Assembly: GCA_002633005.1 (NCBI GenBank)
Contig: NMRA01000151.1
Location: 414,400-478,399, forward strand
Origin: Phoronis australis
Taxonomy: Eukaryota; Phoronida; Phoronidae
DNA length: 64,000 bases
Direction: 5' to 3'
Shown here in pieces: positions 35,847 through 47,468 of this stretch (position 1 is its first letter; the number at the start of each line of letters is the position of its first letter). The notes under the pieces were generated by a model. That model made no database searches. It worked only from the letters and a program-made list of their open reading frames with translations, and was not told the origin of the DNA. Position numbers and translations under genes: made by a program.

Positions 35847-37432
35847 GTAAGTGTTGTAATAAAGTTAAGCCACTTGACGTCTAGTCGGCAATTACTAAAT
35901 CCAAACAGGGTTCGCGGTTAATTTGTATGTTTGTTGAAAGTATAGGATTCAGTGACATAAATATTACACTAGCAGTGCATAGCGAATGTTGACTCACAGA
36001 CTCTCGAATTGAGACAAGACATTTATCTGCATGGATGATAGTGCGAATTTAACTAAACAAGAATTATAACATTACTTCATTAAATATAAAATCTGTGAGA
36101 ATAAGATGGTTGGCGAATTGATCCCTGGATGTCTACGAAACGATAAAAAAGTGTTAATGATTCCAAAAGTACCTAAAGGAACTTGATTATGTTCGAACCA
36201 GCTCCTTCATTTCCATCCCCTAGTGGGAAGCGTTTCTGATTTTTTGACTATTTTACTGAATCTGTGAAACAAATCGATGAACCTTCAGCTTAAGCAGCTT
36301 AAGTGATTGCGTTTCATGAAGAACTCGTACATGTTTTTTTGGAAACGCAGCTTTTGCTCACGGGCATTTTCTGGGCATTGGGTCCAACCTCCCAAATTCT
36401 TCGGATTCCCAGTCTTCAGCAAACTGAGATATTTTTTGTTCAGTAGTGCAGTTTTCCAAATACCATCTTCAGCAATTTGTCCCCACCCTTCTTTCATACG
36501 TAAAAGACACTAATCGTGTTCTTAACATAATTAACCACATAAGTGATTTACCTAAAATGTACTCCTAGTTACTTTTGATGTTAAATGCTTATACACTATT
36601 ATTCCTTAGCATGAAGGCTTAGAAACCTGCACCAAATTTCTTAGTCAACGTAATAATGGTAATATATCTACATCTTTTATTCGCTGTCTTCTCGAACATG
36701 TTTTTGCCATGACTAACTTCACCTTCTATAACAAACATTATCCTTAAACATTAAAGCGCAGATACGAGCACTAGAGTTCCCCCTACATTTGCCAAACTTT
36801 GAAATCTTGAAAACAACTTCATATAATTTTGCTCTGAAACAAAACTCTTTTCTAGCTGTGATATTGCGTATTCTACACTTTTTAAACGATTGTTTTTTGT
36901 AACTACATTACATTTCAATGCTTTCAAACAGAAATGATTTATGAGACACAAAATAGATTCATGCACCACAAATTTGTCACTAATGGCTTAGTGGTGAAAC
37001 AGAAAATTGTGCGAGTCATTCTTTCTGTTGACAATCGAGATGGTGTGCCAATGTGACACGCACAGCAGCGACACACTGAGGGAAACTCGGGATCTCGAAA
37101 TACCGAGATAATTAAGACGGGATATCGAGAGCTTGAGATAATTAAAAAAAGAAACGCGCAATGTCATCTTTGAGTCACCGTAGGCCTCAGCCAAGAAGTG
37201 TTTTAAAAGTTTAGCACTGAAATATGATAGCCCTAAAAATCTTCAAAATGGAATAATTTGTGGGGAATTTCAGAAATAGTGCTTCTTTTTCACCCAATTC
37301 GTTTCTTTACATATACCCACTTTCATCAAAAACTCAATATTGGAATATACCGCTTGTTATTGTAGTTGTTAAATATTGTATATTAACAACGACAAGGTGT
37401 GTATTCACAATTAACTCAATCACATTCTTCAG
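35847..37432. other. Intron between Ig exons 4 and 5
   Basis: A 1.6-kb intron. It contains two degenerate 30-bp units rich in 'cgagataattaa' at 37,088-37,147 and nothing else recognisable. It ends in CATTCTTCAG. Confidence 0.6.
37088..37147. repeat. Two degenerate 30-bp tandem units
   Basis: Each unit starts CGGGAT[CA]TCGA and ends GAGATAATTAA. They are imperfect inverted/tandem arrangements of TCTCGA/TCGAGA, and are probably a MITE terminus. Confidence 0.5.
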
Positions 37433-37744
37433 ATGGACCAAAACGTCTCACTTTAAGATTATTGGGTCAAGAGGAACCACTCAACAGCATGTTGTTTACA
37501 TACGCGGGCCAAGATCATGAGATATCTTGCGAGACCGATCACGTATTTCCTGACGCCTCGGTGTCTTTTGACAAACTGCAAGGTATGACAGAGAATCGAC
37601 AGCAAACAGTGGGATCTAAGCGTCGTCGCGTTATCCTTTTCAACGTCCAAGCGTCGTACAATAAACAAACCTTGACCTGTAGAGCTTCCAACAATCTCAC
37701 TCCCCAAGATGTGATAAGCAAAGACATAATATTTGACGTTATTT
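37433..37744 (+). CDS. Ig-like domain exon 5 (phase 1-1, Phe core)
   Basis: A 312-nt exon, acceptor CATTCTTCAG, donor GTAAGT, about 104 residues, starting G-P-K-R-L. It has Cys32 (I-S-C-E-T-D-H-V-F-P-D-A), Phe45 in place of the core Trp (S-V-S-F) and Cys82 (L-T-C-R-A-S-N). A basic patch, S-K-R-R-R, precedes the strand before the second cysteine. There is one sequon (N-L-T). It is the first of four consecutive exons (5-8) with Phe at the core position. Confidence 0.9.
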
Positions 37745-38115
37745 GTAAGTACATTTGCTTCAAACAATAAATTGATGTTAAGGCATAGCAACTCCAAGAC
37801 AGAGGAAAGCATACCTTGGAAGGAACAATCAACGCACTCAAATTTCGTTCTCATCACCCTGACAACTACAATATCGCATTAGGTTTTGTTGGCTCAGTTT
37901 TTAGCAAAAGATACACCAACACAGGGATTTCAACTTCTGACATTACGTAAGAGCAACACTTATCTAAGTGGAGGGGCAAGGCTGTCACGCTGCAAATTCT
38001 CTTTTTATCATCGGCTTTGTCACAAAATCGTAGTGCTGTTCAAAAAACCACATACCTGAGTGTTCGCGCAGCAAAATTGCATTGCCTCTAAGAGCTTGGC
38101 ATGAATCCATTGCAG
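37745..38115. other. Intron between Ig exons 5 and 6
   Basis: A 371-bp intron. The acceptor before exon 6 (GAATCCATTGCAG) has a poor pyrimidine tract. Confidence 0.7.
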
Positions 38116-38442
38116 ATGGTCCCACAAGTGTGAGCTACTCATCAACCACGGGTCAACTAAGCCAGGATCGCAGAAAGATTTTTCTCTTGTCAGAGTCGCC
38201 CCACAACGTCACGTGTGGAACCGATTCTGTACGACATCAAGCCACTGTCAAGTTTACGGCAGAATTTGGTGTTGCCACGAAAACTTGGTCACGTTCGGTC
38301 GGAGGCGAAAGCGCAATTTATAAGGCCGACTTCAGCTTTCAAGCAGAAAGGAGACTAAATGGATTTGTTTTGAAGTGTTCTGCGGAAAACAATGGGACAT
38401 CAACGTTGGAAACTTCTAAGAACTTGGAGTTTGTCGTTATAT
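38116..38442 (+). CDS. Ig-like domain exon 6 (phase 1-1, Phe core)
   Basis: A 327-nt exon, acceptor CCATTGCAG (weak pyrimidine tract), donor GTAGGT, about 109 residues, starting G-P-T-S-V. It has Cys33 (V-T-C-G-T-D-S-V), Phe46 (T-V-K-F) and Cys87 (L-K-C-S-A-E-N). Its sequons are N-V-T and N-G-T. The F-Q-A-E-R-R-L-N block resembles F-I-A-H-R-R-L-N of exon 8. Both splice sites are weaker than those of its neighbours, which makes it a plausible skipped or regulated exon. Confidence 0.88.
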
Positions 38443-41042
38443 GTAGGTTTTCTGGTGTTTAAACATGCTAACCGTCATTTTTTGATGACGATAGAGTCAC
38501 ATTAATTTTCTACAAATTTATGACTAAGTCTCAGAACTATGATAACATTTGTTCAACTTAGAAGGCAATACGACGGAACAGTAACATTTTATTAAAACTT
38601 GACAGTTTCGATCATTATTTGAGGAAACCCTACCGTATTTCGATTTATTGTGTTAGGGCATGTTATTGTTTTTGGTCGACATCAGGGGGCTTGGGTACAA
38701 AAAGTCTTAAGGCCAATGTGTAGATTGGAGTGCACACAAAAACAACTTATTCAAAAACAGTATACACACGTTTTTTGTTAGATTTACTGTCCTCTGGCAA
38801 AATGTCTAAGCGACGCTAGGATTTTTGTCATCAAATATGATTTTAGGTCATCCAGATACCGATTTTCTCAACAAAGCATCAATTTTAATCAATTTCGCTT
38901 TTCGCACTTAGTATTGGAGTTATTAGGAGACCCTTCTTACTTGGCGAAGTGAAACAGAGTGTGATGGTTTTTTCACTTCGGAGAATGAAATTCTACAAGT
39001 ATATTGCCCGGTCATCAAGTTTTGTTGTTTTTTGTTTGTACGCACGCTACAAGTTGCATTTCCTATCCGATGAACATTACTTACAAAGTGTTGTAATAGT
39101 AGCTTGTACAACTGAGAGGCTCTACGTACTGCCAGACAACTTTCGGTGGTGGTTGTCTTGTTCTTGGCTTTCTCTTTGGTCGTGAAGCTGTCGTCATGCA
39201 TAACTGATGAGTGTAATCGATTACAAGTGTTGCATCATTACTTGCTTAATTAATGCTGGCGGGTATGATTTTGGCGAGACAGATGAAGCTCATACGACGG
39301 GTCTTGAGAAATTCCCGTCCAGCTTCATATATTCTGGAGAGCTGTTCATTCTTGTACAAGACAGTAGTGGACATTTTCAACCTCGTCAGCAATTTTGGCA
39401 AATTGATATTGTTACCACTGAACATCTTTCTGTTGCTCTCCGAGTCGGATAATGCGTTTTTGCCACCAGTAGGGTGTTTCGCAGACTCCAAGGATTCATA
39501 CATTCAGGCGAAGCGTTAATTGACCTTCGGGTGGGTTATCATAGAATCTCTACCACACCGCATGTTCTACAGTTTGGACGGTAGTTTAAGGGCACCAGCT
39601 TGCAAGTTGAATGGACGATTTAGTGTGATCTAATCAGCATAATGACAGTTTTTGGCCTTTTGCACTTTTAGCATGTGTATATGTTTTGTTACCGAAGAAG
39701 TATACAGCTGAGGTATGCAACTTCGACCGGGCGACACGAAGCTTGCATTCCAGTTTCTTTAGTTCTGTGGCAACATGCATTTCATATTGTGATGAGGATG
39801 GTCAAGAGCTTAGGCGAGTGCCATTAACGCCTGACTGAAGACATATAAATGTTTGACTGTATACGAAGCGAGCAGGACCAAGTTATTGTAACAATAATAA
39901 TGACACGGTAGTAAAAAACTGAAGCCTCAGAATTGTTGATCTTTCTCCTTTCAAAAAATATTTACTTTTAGTGGTTTACAAAGCATACATTTTTCGATAT
40001 TTGGTTTAGAGTTGAGGTCGTTTATTAAGTAACTGGATAACCTTAACCTATATAATCCTTTAATTAATGAGTCTGTAAAACTTAAACAAACATTGTTTTG
40101 ATGCCGTGTTCACAAAAACATGCTTTCGCAAATATTACGGGACCTCAGTTAATTCATACCACGCATCATTCGTTCTAATTTCGCAGCTGCATAAAAATCA
40201 ACAGTGGTTTGTTTACCCGCGTAAAATGAACAAAAACGTTGCAATTTCTCTTGGTTTTCGAGATTTGCGCACTTTTTTGAATTCACAATATAGGACCCTT
40301 CTCTAGGTCATGTGAAGAAAGAAATTTCACATCTTATTTTCAAATTTTCATGATGATACATACAGTATGGGATGATACAGCCTTCCAAGAAATGTGTTAT
40401 CCAATGGTGAAATACGGAAGGACATGTGAAATAAATACCGTTATTTCCAATTATACTGAAGATTTGAAAAAATTGAAAAATGGGCTGGTGCGTTGCGTAG
40501 TCGGCCTTGTTTGAATTGACTTCCATATCACGAATCTCGTTATGATAACCCATAGTCCTCATTACGTATACATTTGTATAAGACAATTCTTAATCCCTGA
40601 ACTAGGCAATAGAGATAAAAGTTTGCCTTTTTATCATGATTTTGACTTTATTTTTGAAGAACGTTCATATCAGTTAAATTTTGCAAAACAAAACATATTT
40701 CTTACACCCAAGCCTATTTATTTGTGGAACACTACATCGTCCGGCAAATTTTCCTCTTTTTGTCAATGGCCATTCGAAGCCCCGATAGTCTCAAGTAAAG
40801 ACGAATTCTTAGTTGTTGCAACTATTTTAAGTCTGGTCAGCCCGCCATCTGTTGACGAAGTCACATGACCATGAATATAAGTGTGAAAATATTTCTGCCC
40901 GCGACAGGGCCTCGAGCCCAGGACCTTCTGCTAACCGTGCAGACGCTCCAGCCATTTCGTGAATTTCGATGTACACACTCATAATCCCATTCATTATACT
41001 TACGTAATCACAATGTGTACAGTGTCCCAACTTCTGTTTCAG
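38443..41042. other. Intron between Ig exons 6 and 7
   Basis: A 2.6-kb intron containing a tRNA-like remnant near 40.9 kb. Open frames on both strands at 38.9-39.5 kb and 40.5-40.9 kb show no domain. Confidence 0.55.
40886..40960 (-). repeat. tRNA-like (SINE-type) remnant
   Basis: On the minus strand TGGCTGGAGCGTC is followed about 22 nt later by GGGCTCGAGGCCC, matching A- and B-box-like spacing and sequence. No tRNA cloverleaf closes, so a tRNA-derived SINE fragment is likely. Confidence 0.45.
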
Positions 41043-41381
41043 TCGGCCCAACAACACTTACTATCTCTGACAAATATGGCGACGTGATTTCGAACTCTTA
41101 CGCCTTGTTAGTTCACGGGAATGTCACAGTACTATCGTGTGTAACTGATACTTCCAACCCCGGAGTCAACTTGAACTTCACGACTGACTTTAGATGCACC
41201 CCACCAAGATGCTCGAAAGCGACTGGACAGACTGATGGGAATCACAAAGGAAAGCTCTACCGATCATACTTGACGTATACGCCACTAGAGGCGGATCATG
41301 GGAAGACTGTGACGTGTGAGGGGAGAAACATAATGACGGCAGCTATTAATTCTACCAAATCTATAATTCTCGCTGTTATGA
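41043..41381 (+). CDS. Ig-like domain exon 7 (phase 1-1, Phe core, extra Cys pair)
   Basis: A 339-nt exon, acceptor CTGTTTCAG, donor GTAAGT, about 113 residues, starting G-P-T-T-L. It has Cys32 (L-S-C-V-T-D-T-S-N-P), Phe45 (L-N-F) and Cys91 (V-T-C-E-G-R-N), plus Cys51 and Cys56 (F-R-C-T-P-P-R-C), a compact pair in the loop after the core strand. Like exon 4 it ends in A and has T-Y-T-P before the second cysteine. Sequons are N-V-T, N-F-T and N-S-T. Pairing of the extra cysteines with each other is inferred from their spacing. Confidence 0.9.
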
Positions 41382-41644
41382 GTAAGTACATAGTCTAGTC
41401 GTTTTTAATCAGAACGTTACAGTTATACGCATACAAGGTTTGTCCCCTAGATTAAACAAGCGTAACTACCGAATTAGCAAAATCGGAATGTTAATAGAAT
41501 CGGCTTCTATACGTCGAATCTGTCCGAAAACGGGAACCTGTTGATTCTTTAATAGACATACATGTACATGTACATGTATTAGATACCTATTTATTAAATT
41601 TCATAAAAATCTGTCATGAAGGTTCAAAGAGGCAGAGGATAACG

Positions 41645-42372
41645 AAAAAATGCCACTAGGGAGACACAACGGTATTCGAGTCCATCCTAATGTAGTCGTC
41701 TGTTGTCAACTTAACACTTTCAAAATTTGATAAAGATCCTATAAAAAGGGTTTGTTTAAAACAGCCAATGACAGACGCAAACAAGCTGCCACTAGGAGGT
41801 GTCACAGTCGTCTGGTTTATCCAAAAATCATAATCAGTCGTCCTCTTAACAGTAACAACACAAACGCCAAATTTCAAAGCCATCTTCAGAGTGGTTTGGT
41901 TGATAGAACGGCGGCCACCAAAATAGACTAGAAAACAATATAAATGGTCACCAGATGGCGCAATCTTCACCAAGTCCATCCAAAAACCGGAGCATGTCAT
42001 GTTTTTAATAGAAAGTTATTACCGGACTCGACACGGAACTTCAGAGAAACATAGGGAATGGAACAAGATGAAATTGCCACTAGGGGGCACAGCGCTCTTC
42101 GGTCTGTCCAAAAGTCGGCATCGTCCATTTTCAGCTTCATGTAAACAAACATACCAATAGAAGGTGCTGCAGAAGTCGAAGTCATCGGAAAATCATGTGC
42201 AAGAGCATATATGCAAATTTTCACTGTCATCCTTACAGTGATTTGGTTCATAGACGGTCGGACGCCAAAAAAATCGCCACGATGTGGTGCAAAATACATT
42301 GAATCCATCCGAAAACAACAGGATAGCAGCATATCTAGTAAAAATCCGTTGAAGGCATTTGAAGTCACTGAG
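41645..42372. repeat. Divergent tandem repeat, period roughly 140-290 bp
   Basis: A core of TGCCACTAGG[GA]-G followed by a 'cggt.ttcg.gtc.atcc' block occurs at about 41,651, 41,788 and 42,075. A second shared block ('gtggtttggtt.atagac') occurs near 41,890 and 42,238. Copies are degenerate. Frames crossing the region on the minus strand are repeat-derived. Confidence 0.5.
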
Positions 42373-44188
42373 GCAAACGTATGTTACATTGTGTTTTAAT
42401 ATGTATGTTACTATTTTGACTTATTGTTAACCTCAGTGGATTTTATGGTGCTGTGCAGCTTTGTTCAGAGTTCTTGTCAGTGCCATTTTGTTACGCCAAT
42501 TATTGTGTATGATGTGGTGGTGTTTGCCCTGTTTTGGAGTTAGAATTACACTGGACAGCCTACTGAATAGTTTTCTACAATAACCCATTCGCAACGTTAC
42601 TTGAAGTATAGCTGACTTTGGCTGATCGTACATGTAACACGTAAAAAACTAAAATTGTGTCTCTAGAGGGTACACCGGTAGTCGAAACGGTCCGAAAGTT
42701 CGCTCATGCAATCCCATCAATAAAAGAATCACGTGCATACTTTCATGAACATACATTAAATCAATTTGGAGTTAGAGCAACGTACGTCGGAAGCCAGACG
42801 GTCGAACAAGGATGACGACATAGTTCATCCACATATAAATACATGGGCGCATAAAAAGGAAAGGCACCAATATCCTTTTATATTGACACCGGTCAATGTG
42901 ATGTTTCACGTCTTTTGGTATTTCTTGGTAGTTAGCGTTTGGTTGTTTGGCATCATACTCTGGCACTGTGAGCATGCATTTATTGTAGGACGTTATGCCC
43001 TCATCAGTGTCAAGTATACACCACCTAGAACTCCATGAGTACTTTCGTTGCTTGAAATTGAGATATTATCAAGCGATTATGAAACCGTGTCGCGCTCAAT
43101 TAAGATGCAAACCACTTACCTCTGCAAAATTAGTTGCAATTTTCAGTTCCTTACTTGGATTGGAAGTGGTTTTTAGTTTGCAATGACGTGCATGTAGCAG
43201 CTCGATATTCTTTGAGACCTTACTCGACTTATTAACTGACACGCACGCTTGTGCAGCCTGATGTGAAACAATAACCACCTGTCAGTTCTTTTGAGGCCCT
43301 GGCACCATTCACTACTTAAAAAGAAAGAATTTGAGACTCACTTTATAACAGTAAGTGGCCTTGAACATTTTTGAGATCGTATGCAGATTTATGCTAGATT
43401 TTTACGCGAGGTGTTCCGGATGTTATATATGTATTTCGGGAGATTCTTTGAGTTCACCATTCCTTTTCACATGAGGCCCAGTGACCAAAACGTCTTTGCA
43501 TGTGTTGTGGTTTCCCAGCCACGAATATCGTTTCAAACAGCACAACTGTCACTGATTTTTCAAGTGAAAATTAAAGAAACTGAGTGACTGAAATTGAGCG
43601 CTAAAAACGCTATGCTAGCAACAACACCTTTGCAATGTTTTACGTCGCTAGCGGCATAATTCCTCCTGATGTAACTTTTGCTTTCTGTCGAAGTCAGAGT
43701 GATTATATCGCCCTGCCCTGTTCTTATCAGAAAAGTCAGCCCTCAAAACATAACTATGTTTCAGCAACAACGAATGTGAATGGATAAAAAGCTCTCTTTA
43801 AGTCTAATTGACAGATATGTCCTTATCCACACTTTTTCCGTTGTCTCCGACAATTTTGCTGTTCCCTAAGTAATAGCACGTTTGCCTGTACAAAAGAAGA
43901 AGCTGACTTTCAGACGTAGTTATAGAAACAGAGATTGGACGTCATATATAAACAGAGCGAGAAGGCACCCAACTCACGTGCCGTCAGTTTGTTGTGTGAA
44001 AATTCACGCGAAACAATCTAACGTGCCATAAGCGGATCAGGGTCTTTATTCCCAAAAAGCAACGTAATCTTCATCCGCCTGGTGACACTTCGTGCCATGA
44101 TATGCTAACTCTAAACAATCGTAAGAATCACGAATAGCCCAAAGGTTACGAAGTTAGGGCTTCACACCACTGCTTGCACCAGCTGTTT

Positions 44189-44232
44189 GAGTTTTTTAAA
44201 ACTCACACTTGAGTTTTTTAAAACTCACACTT
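44189..44232. repeat. Perfect 22-bp tandem duplication containing a palindrome
   Basis: Two identical adjacent 22-bp units (44,189-44,210 and 44,211-44,232). Each contains GAGTTTTTTAAAACTC, a near-perfect palindrome, followed by ACACTT. Confidence 0.85.
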
Positions 44233-44459
44233 AAAAGTAATGTCTCCGGAACATTTCTGGACAGTTTTATTAAATAAATCGAAAGTATGTGAAACCTGTG
44301 GAATTCACAGTCTACGGTATCAGGGTGGTGGTCAGGTCACTTGGATCACAGCAGTTAACTTTTATACCTAACTGTAACATTTATAAAATTTCGAAATACT
44401 AGGCCAATGGAAACAAACACACGCGGAATATTGGTATATCAAATAAACACAGAAACACA

Positions 44460-44532
44460 ACTGGGAGTCGAAACACAGGTCTGTACATTGTCAGTCTAGT
44501 GCTCTTACCATTGAGCTACGTAGGATCCGATA
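44460..44532 (-). repeat. tRNA-like sequence (pseudogene or SINE)
   Basis: On the minus strand GTAGCTCAATGGTAAGAGCA is an excellent tRNA A-box/D-arm. It is followed by an anticodon-like segment (CTAGACTGACAA) and a B-box-like GTTTCGACTCC. The anticodon stem and the acceptor stem do not pair, so a working tRNA is unlikely. Confidence 0.5.
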
Positions 44533-45032
44533 TCTGTGTACTTCCTGTTTGCAGCCAACTGCTATTTCAGACATCCCGTGAGCGGCGTTTCGCCTTTTTC
44601 ACTCGACAATTTTATAACCAGCAACTTACCAGTATATATTAGATTTAGTAAATACATTGACGCTGAGGTTGGCCAATAGTGAAAATATTTCAAATAAACA
44701 CGTGTTATGGCAGAGGGGGTGGGGGAGGGGAGTAGAATTTGGGAATTTTGGATGAAATGAAATGTGACCGTTCCCAAGCAATTATTTTCAAAGCAGCAAC
44801 TAGATCACAGTACACCAGTGTATCCACACATCCAGCTTGTTCGCCCTTAACAACAGTGTGCCATGCATTGGTCACGGTTGATGTATTTGCGTTACCAGGA
44901 ATCTATTGGCATACAAAACGGGCATCCTTTGGTTTTAAAAGGGAAATTATTGAGCTCGAAGCCAATATGCGTATGTTCTGGTTTTCGATTCCACGACATC
45001 TTTTGGTAAAAGTCTACCAAGCTTCATATTAA

Positions 45033-45279
45033 TACATGCGCGCACCCGGGGGGGGGGGCGGCTCGGGGGATCGAACGAAGTGGACAAAAAGGTCCGCCTC
45101 GGAGAAACAAAAAAGTCCGAGAAAACGAAACAAAAGTCTACTAACAAGACGCAAACGCATAGTTCACAGTTCTGAACGTTGGTACCGTTTTTTTTAGTGC
45201 TCCCGACTTTTTGTCAGGAAAAGGTCCTCAACCACAGAAATTCGAACCCCCCATTTTCAAGGCTGGGTGCGCGCATGTA
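45033..45279. mobile_element. MITE family 2, 247-bp copy with perfect 15-bp termini
   Basis: TACATGCGCGCACCC at 45,033-45,047 is inverted perfectly at 45,265-45,279. The interior has a G run and 'ggtccgcct...gagaaacaaa' shared with a second copy at 57,775-58,009. A TA may be duplicated at the borders. There is no coding potential. Confidence 0.85.
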
Positions 45280-45502
45280 ATACCTATTTATGTTACCGTG
45301 TGAGCCTAACAATTGAATCTTTAATAATGCTTTGTGTATTATGTTGCTTTGACTTAATATCAATGTGACCAGGAGTGAAACGATTTTCTGTATTTCATTG
45401 AATTCAGGACGACTAAAATTATCCAAAAGGATTGGAACTCTTTTAGGTCAGCTGTTTTTTGCCACCATAAGTTTCTAACTGAGATACTGATTAATCTTTC
45501 AG

Positions 45503-45823
45503 ACGGACCTTTAACAGTTTATCTTGAAACCAAAAGCTTTGCCGTTTACCAAAACTCTACCACCAATACAGTCAACGTCATCGAGGCGAAGAGTTATACA
45601 TTTAATTGCACGACGGGCCACACATTTCCGGGTGCAGTTATCAACTTCACTCAGCATTCAGAATTGACAGTTGGCCAGACACGAAAAGTCGGAAAAGCTT
45701 TCTTCCGCAACTTTACCTTTATTGCACACAGGAGGTTGAACGACGAAACCTTTGTATGTACAGCAACAAACAATCTTTCAAGGAATAACCCGGTGTCTAT
45801 TGAGATGACATTTGATGTCTCTT
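45503..45823 (+). CDS. Ig-like domain exon 8 (phase 1-1, Phe core)
   Basis: A 321-nt exon, acceptor TTAATCTTTCAG, donor GTAAGT, about 107 residues, starting G-P-L-T-V. It has Cys35 (F-N-C-T-T-G-H-T-F-P-G-A), Phe48 (V-I-N-F) and Cys85 (F-V-C-T-A-T-N). It is densely glycosylation-prone (N-S-T, N-C-T, N-F-T twice, N-L-S). The Asp of the C-x-T-D motif is Gly, as in exon 11. Only 174 bp separate it from exon 9, by far the shortest intron of the array. Confidence 0.92.
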
Positions 45824-45997
45824 GTAAGTTGTCCAACATCATAAAATATATGCAATGTGTGTAGATATTCAAAATACGTTAACCCCTTTCATTACTTGCA
45901 AATTGAAACTGGTCTTGTGTCGTAAAAATCCTGTTTGTTTATTTTTTCTGTGTGGGTTCTGACATTTGCCAAAAAAAGTTCTACGTTTCCGTTTCAG
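45824..45997. other. 174-bp intron between Ig exons 8 and 9
   Basis: Donor GTAAGT, acceptor CCGTTTCAG. It is short enough that the two exons may be defined as a pair during splicing. Confidence 0.75.
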
Positions 45998-46342
45998 TTG
46001 GACCAATCACTGCGTCTATAGTAGACGTTATCCCTTTAGACGGTGGTTACTTAAGAAAAGAGCAACGTGGCGTTTACACTGTTCGGTCTGGATTCAATTA
46101 CACCGTGAAGTGTGTCACAGACAACGTCTTCCCCGATGCAGACTTTATTTGGACGCCAAATATTTTTTTGGTTGGCCCTTCTTCGGTGGAGTCTGCCGAT
46201 CTACACCGAGGTCACAAATACAGCACTGTGGGAACCTTCATGGCGACGCCTTATATAAACAAGAAAGTTATCAAGTGCACAGCGACGAACAGAGACAGTT
46301 CTGATAAAAAGGCATCAGCGTCCGCTATTCTACACGTCGTGT
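45998..46342 (+). CDS. Ig-like domain exon 9 (phase 1-1, Trp core)
   Basis: A 345-nt exon, acceptor CCGTTTCAG, donor GTAAGT, about 115 residues, starting G-P-I-T-A. It has Cys38 (V-K-C-V-T-D-N-V-F-P-D-A), Trp51 (D-F-I-W) and Cys93 (I-K-C-T-A-T-N). One sequon (N-Y-T) immediately precedes the first cysteine. It is the clearest canonical domain of the set and opens a run of three Trp-core exons (9-11). The following intron is 9.3 kb and filled with repeats. Confidence 0.92.
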
Positions 46343-46649
46343 GTAAGTTAATGACTTGTTGAGTGTTCTGCGGCGACTGATGTCACGCAACTATTGATTG
46401 CTTCTCTGTTATTCGAAGGATACAGGTTTACTTGCTTTGCTTGATGTAGACGACCCTTTCTTTGGACGCCTACGTGTGATAAATTGAGCTTCCTCACAGT
46501 CACATCATCTTCATATTCTCTCGAGAAGTTGCCGTTTTCATGTCTTGTTACTCTACCCGTCGTGTTATTATCAGGTTTTTATCATTTTACTCTGCGCCTA
46601 CCAGCGCAGAATCTTGTTATTTTTTGGATTTTTATCTTATCATTACTCT

Positions 46650-47001
46650 GCGAAACAACTTCAAACCCACATATCTGATTGGTACATGCAATTGAGTTCC
46701 AATTCTAAAGTTTCAGGTCATTTGGTGCCAACATGGGGTCGTTAGGTGCATGTTCCTTCTTAAATAAAACACCTATTTTGAAGTTGCAACAGTTAGACGA
46801 CTCTGATTCTCAGCAGTAAACACACTTTTAATGAACTTTGCAATAAATCCACTAGAAAGGCACCAGAAAGGGACAACTAGTGCAAAGGTCATCTATTTTT
46901 CAAAATGTTATTTCTCCTACATTTTTCAAGGAATTCTCTTCAATTTCAGCAAACAGGTGTTACCTTACATGTAATGAGGAATGGTACTTTACTAAGCAAT
47001 A
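46650..47001. repeat. Divergent tandem repeat, left block (interrupted unit)
   Basis: This block carries the landmarks of the 53-55.6 kb units in the same order: a 'tgattggtacatg.aattgag' block, 'gtcatttggtgc', 'taaacacactttt', 'caaaatgttatttctcctac' and 'tctcttcaatttcag', ending in 'actaagcaata'. The unit is cut by the transposon at 47,002 and continues at 53,069. Confidence 0.75.
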
Positions 47002-47468
47002 GCGAATGTGCGAACCCAACGCTCATGCCCCACACCCGTTCCTATCTATTGCATTCTGGGATAGTATGTATGCCTAGCAACAGCGCGAGAGTTTGTACAC
47101 GGAAGAGATTATAGCAGCTGATTATGAGCATAATGTCACCCGGGCCCGGTCTCCTACTCAGACTCGAATCATACTCAAACTCACACTTCATACTCAACTC
47201 GAGTACAGACTCAGCTTTGGTGTATTCAATGTCATACTCGAAATATCTTTACTCGAAATTTCGAGCACCGTACTCAAGTCTCGAGTATAGACCTAATAGC
47301 GGATTTGTAGCGCAAACGAACTACGCATTGCGCATGTGCGAGTTACTTCCTGCGCGAAGGCTCATGGGATAGCTTGTGGTCAGGCATGTCTTGAGCAGGC
47401 TGGATAGTGTGTGCATTTGGAGTGATTTACAAACTAAAAACCATGTTTCATTTTTTTTTGCTTTTGCT

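Larger units (their letters stand above)
41382..45502. other. Intron between Ig exons 7 and 8
   Basis: A 4.1-kb intron holding a divergent tandem repeat (41.65-42.37 kb), a 22-bp palindromic duplication, a tRNA-like remnant and a 247-bp MITE, listed separately. The segment 42.4-44.18 kb shows nothing recognisable. Confidence 0.6.

Noticed and set aside
40542-40868. 108-codon frame in the intron before Ig exon 7, considered as a decayed Ig exon
   Set aside because: It lacks the cysteine pair, the Gly-Pro start and the C-x-T-D motif.
44460-44532. Functional tRNA gene at 44.5 kb
   Set aside because: The D-arm is excellent, but the anticodon and acceptor stems do not pair, so only a tRNA-like remnant is reported.
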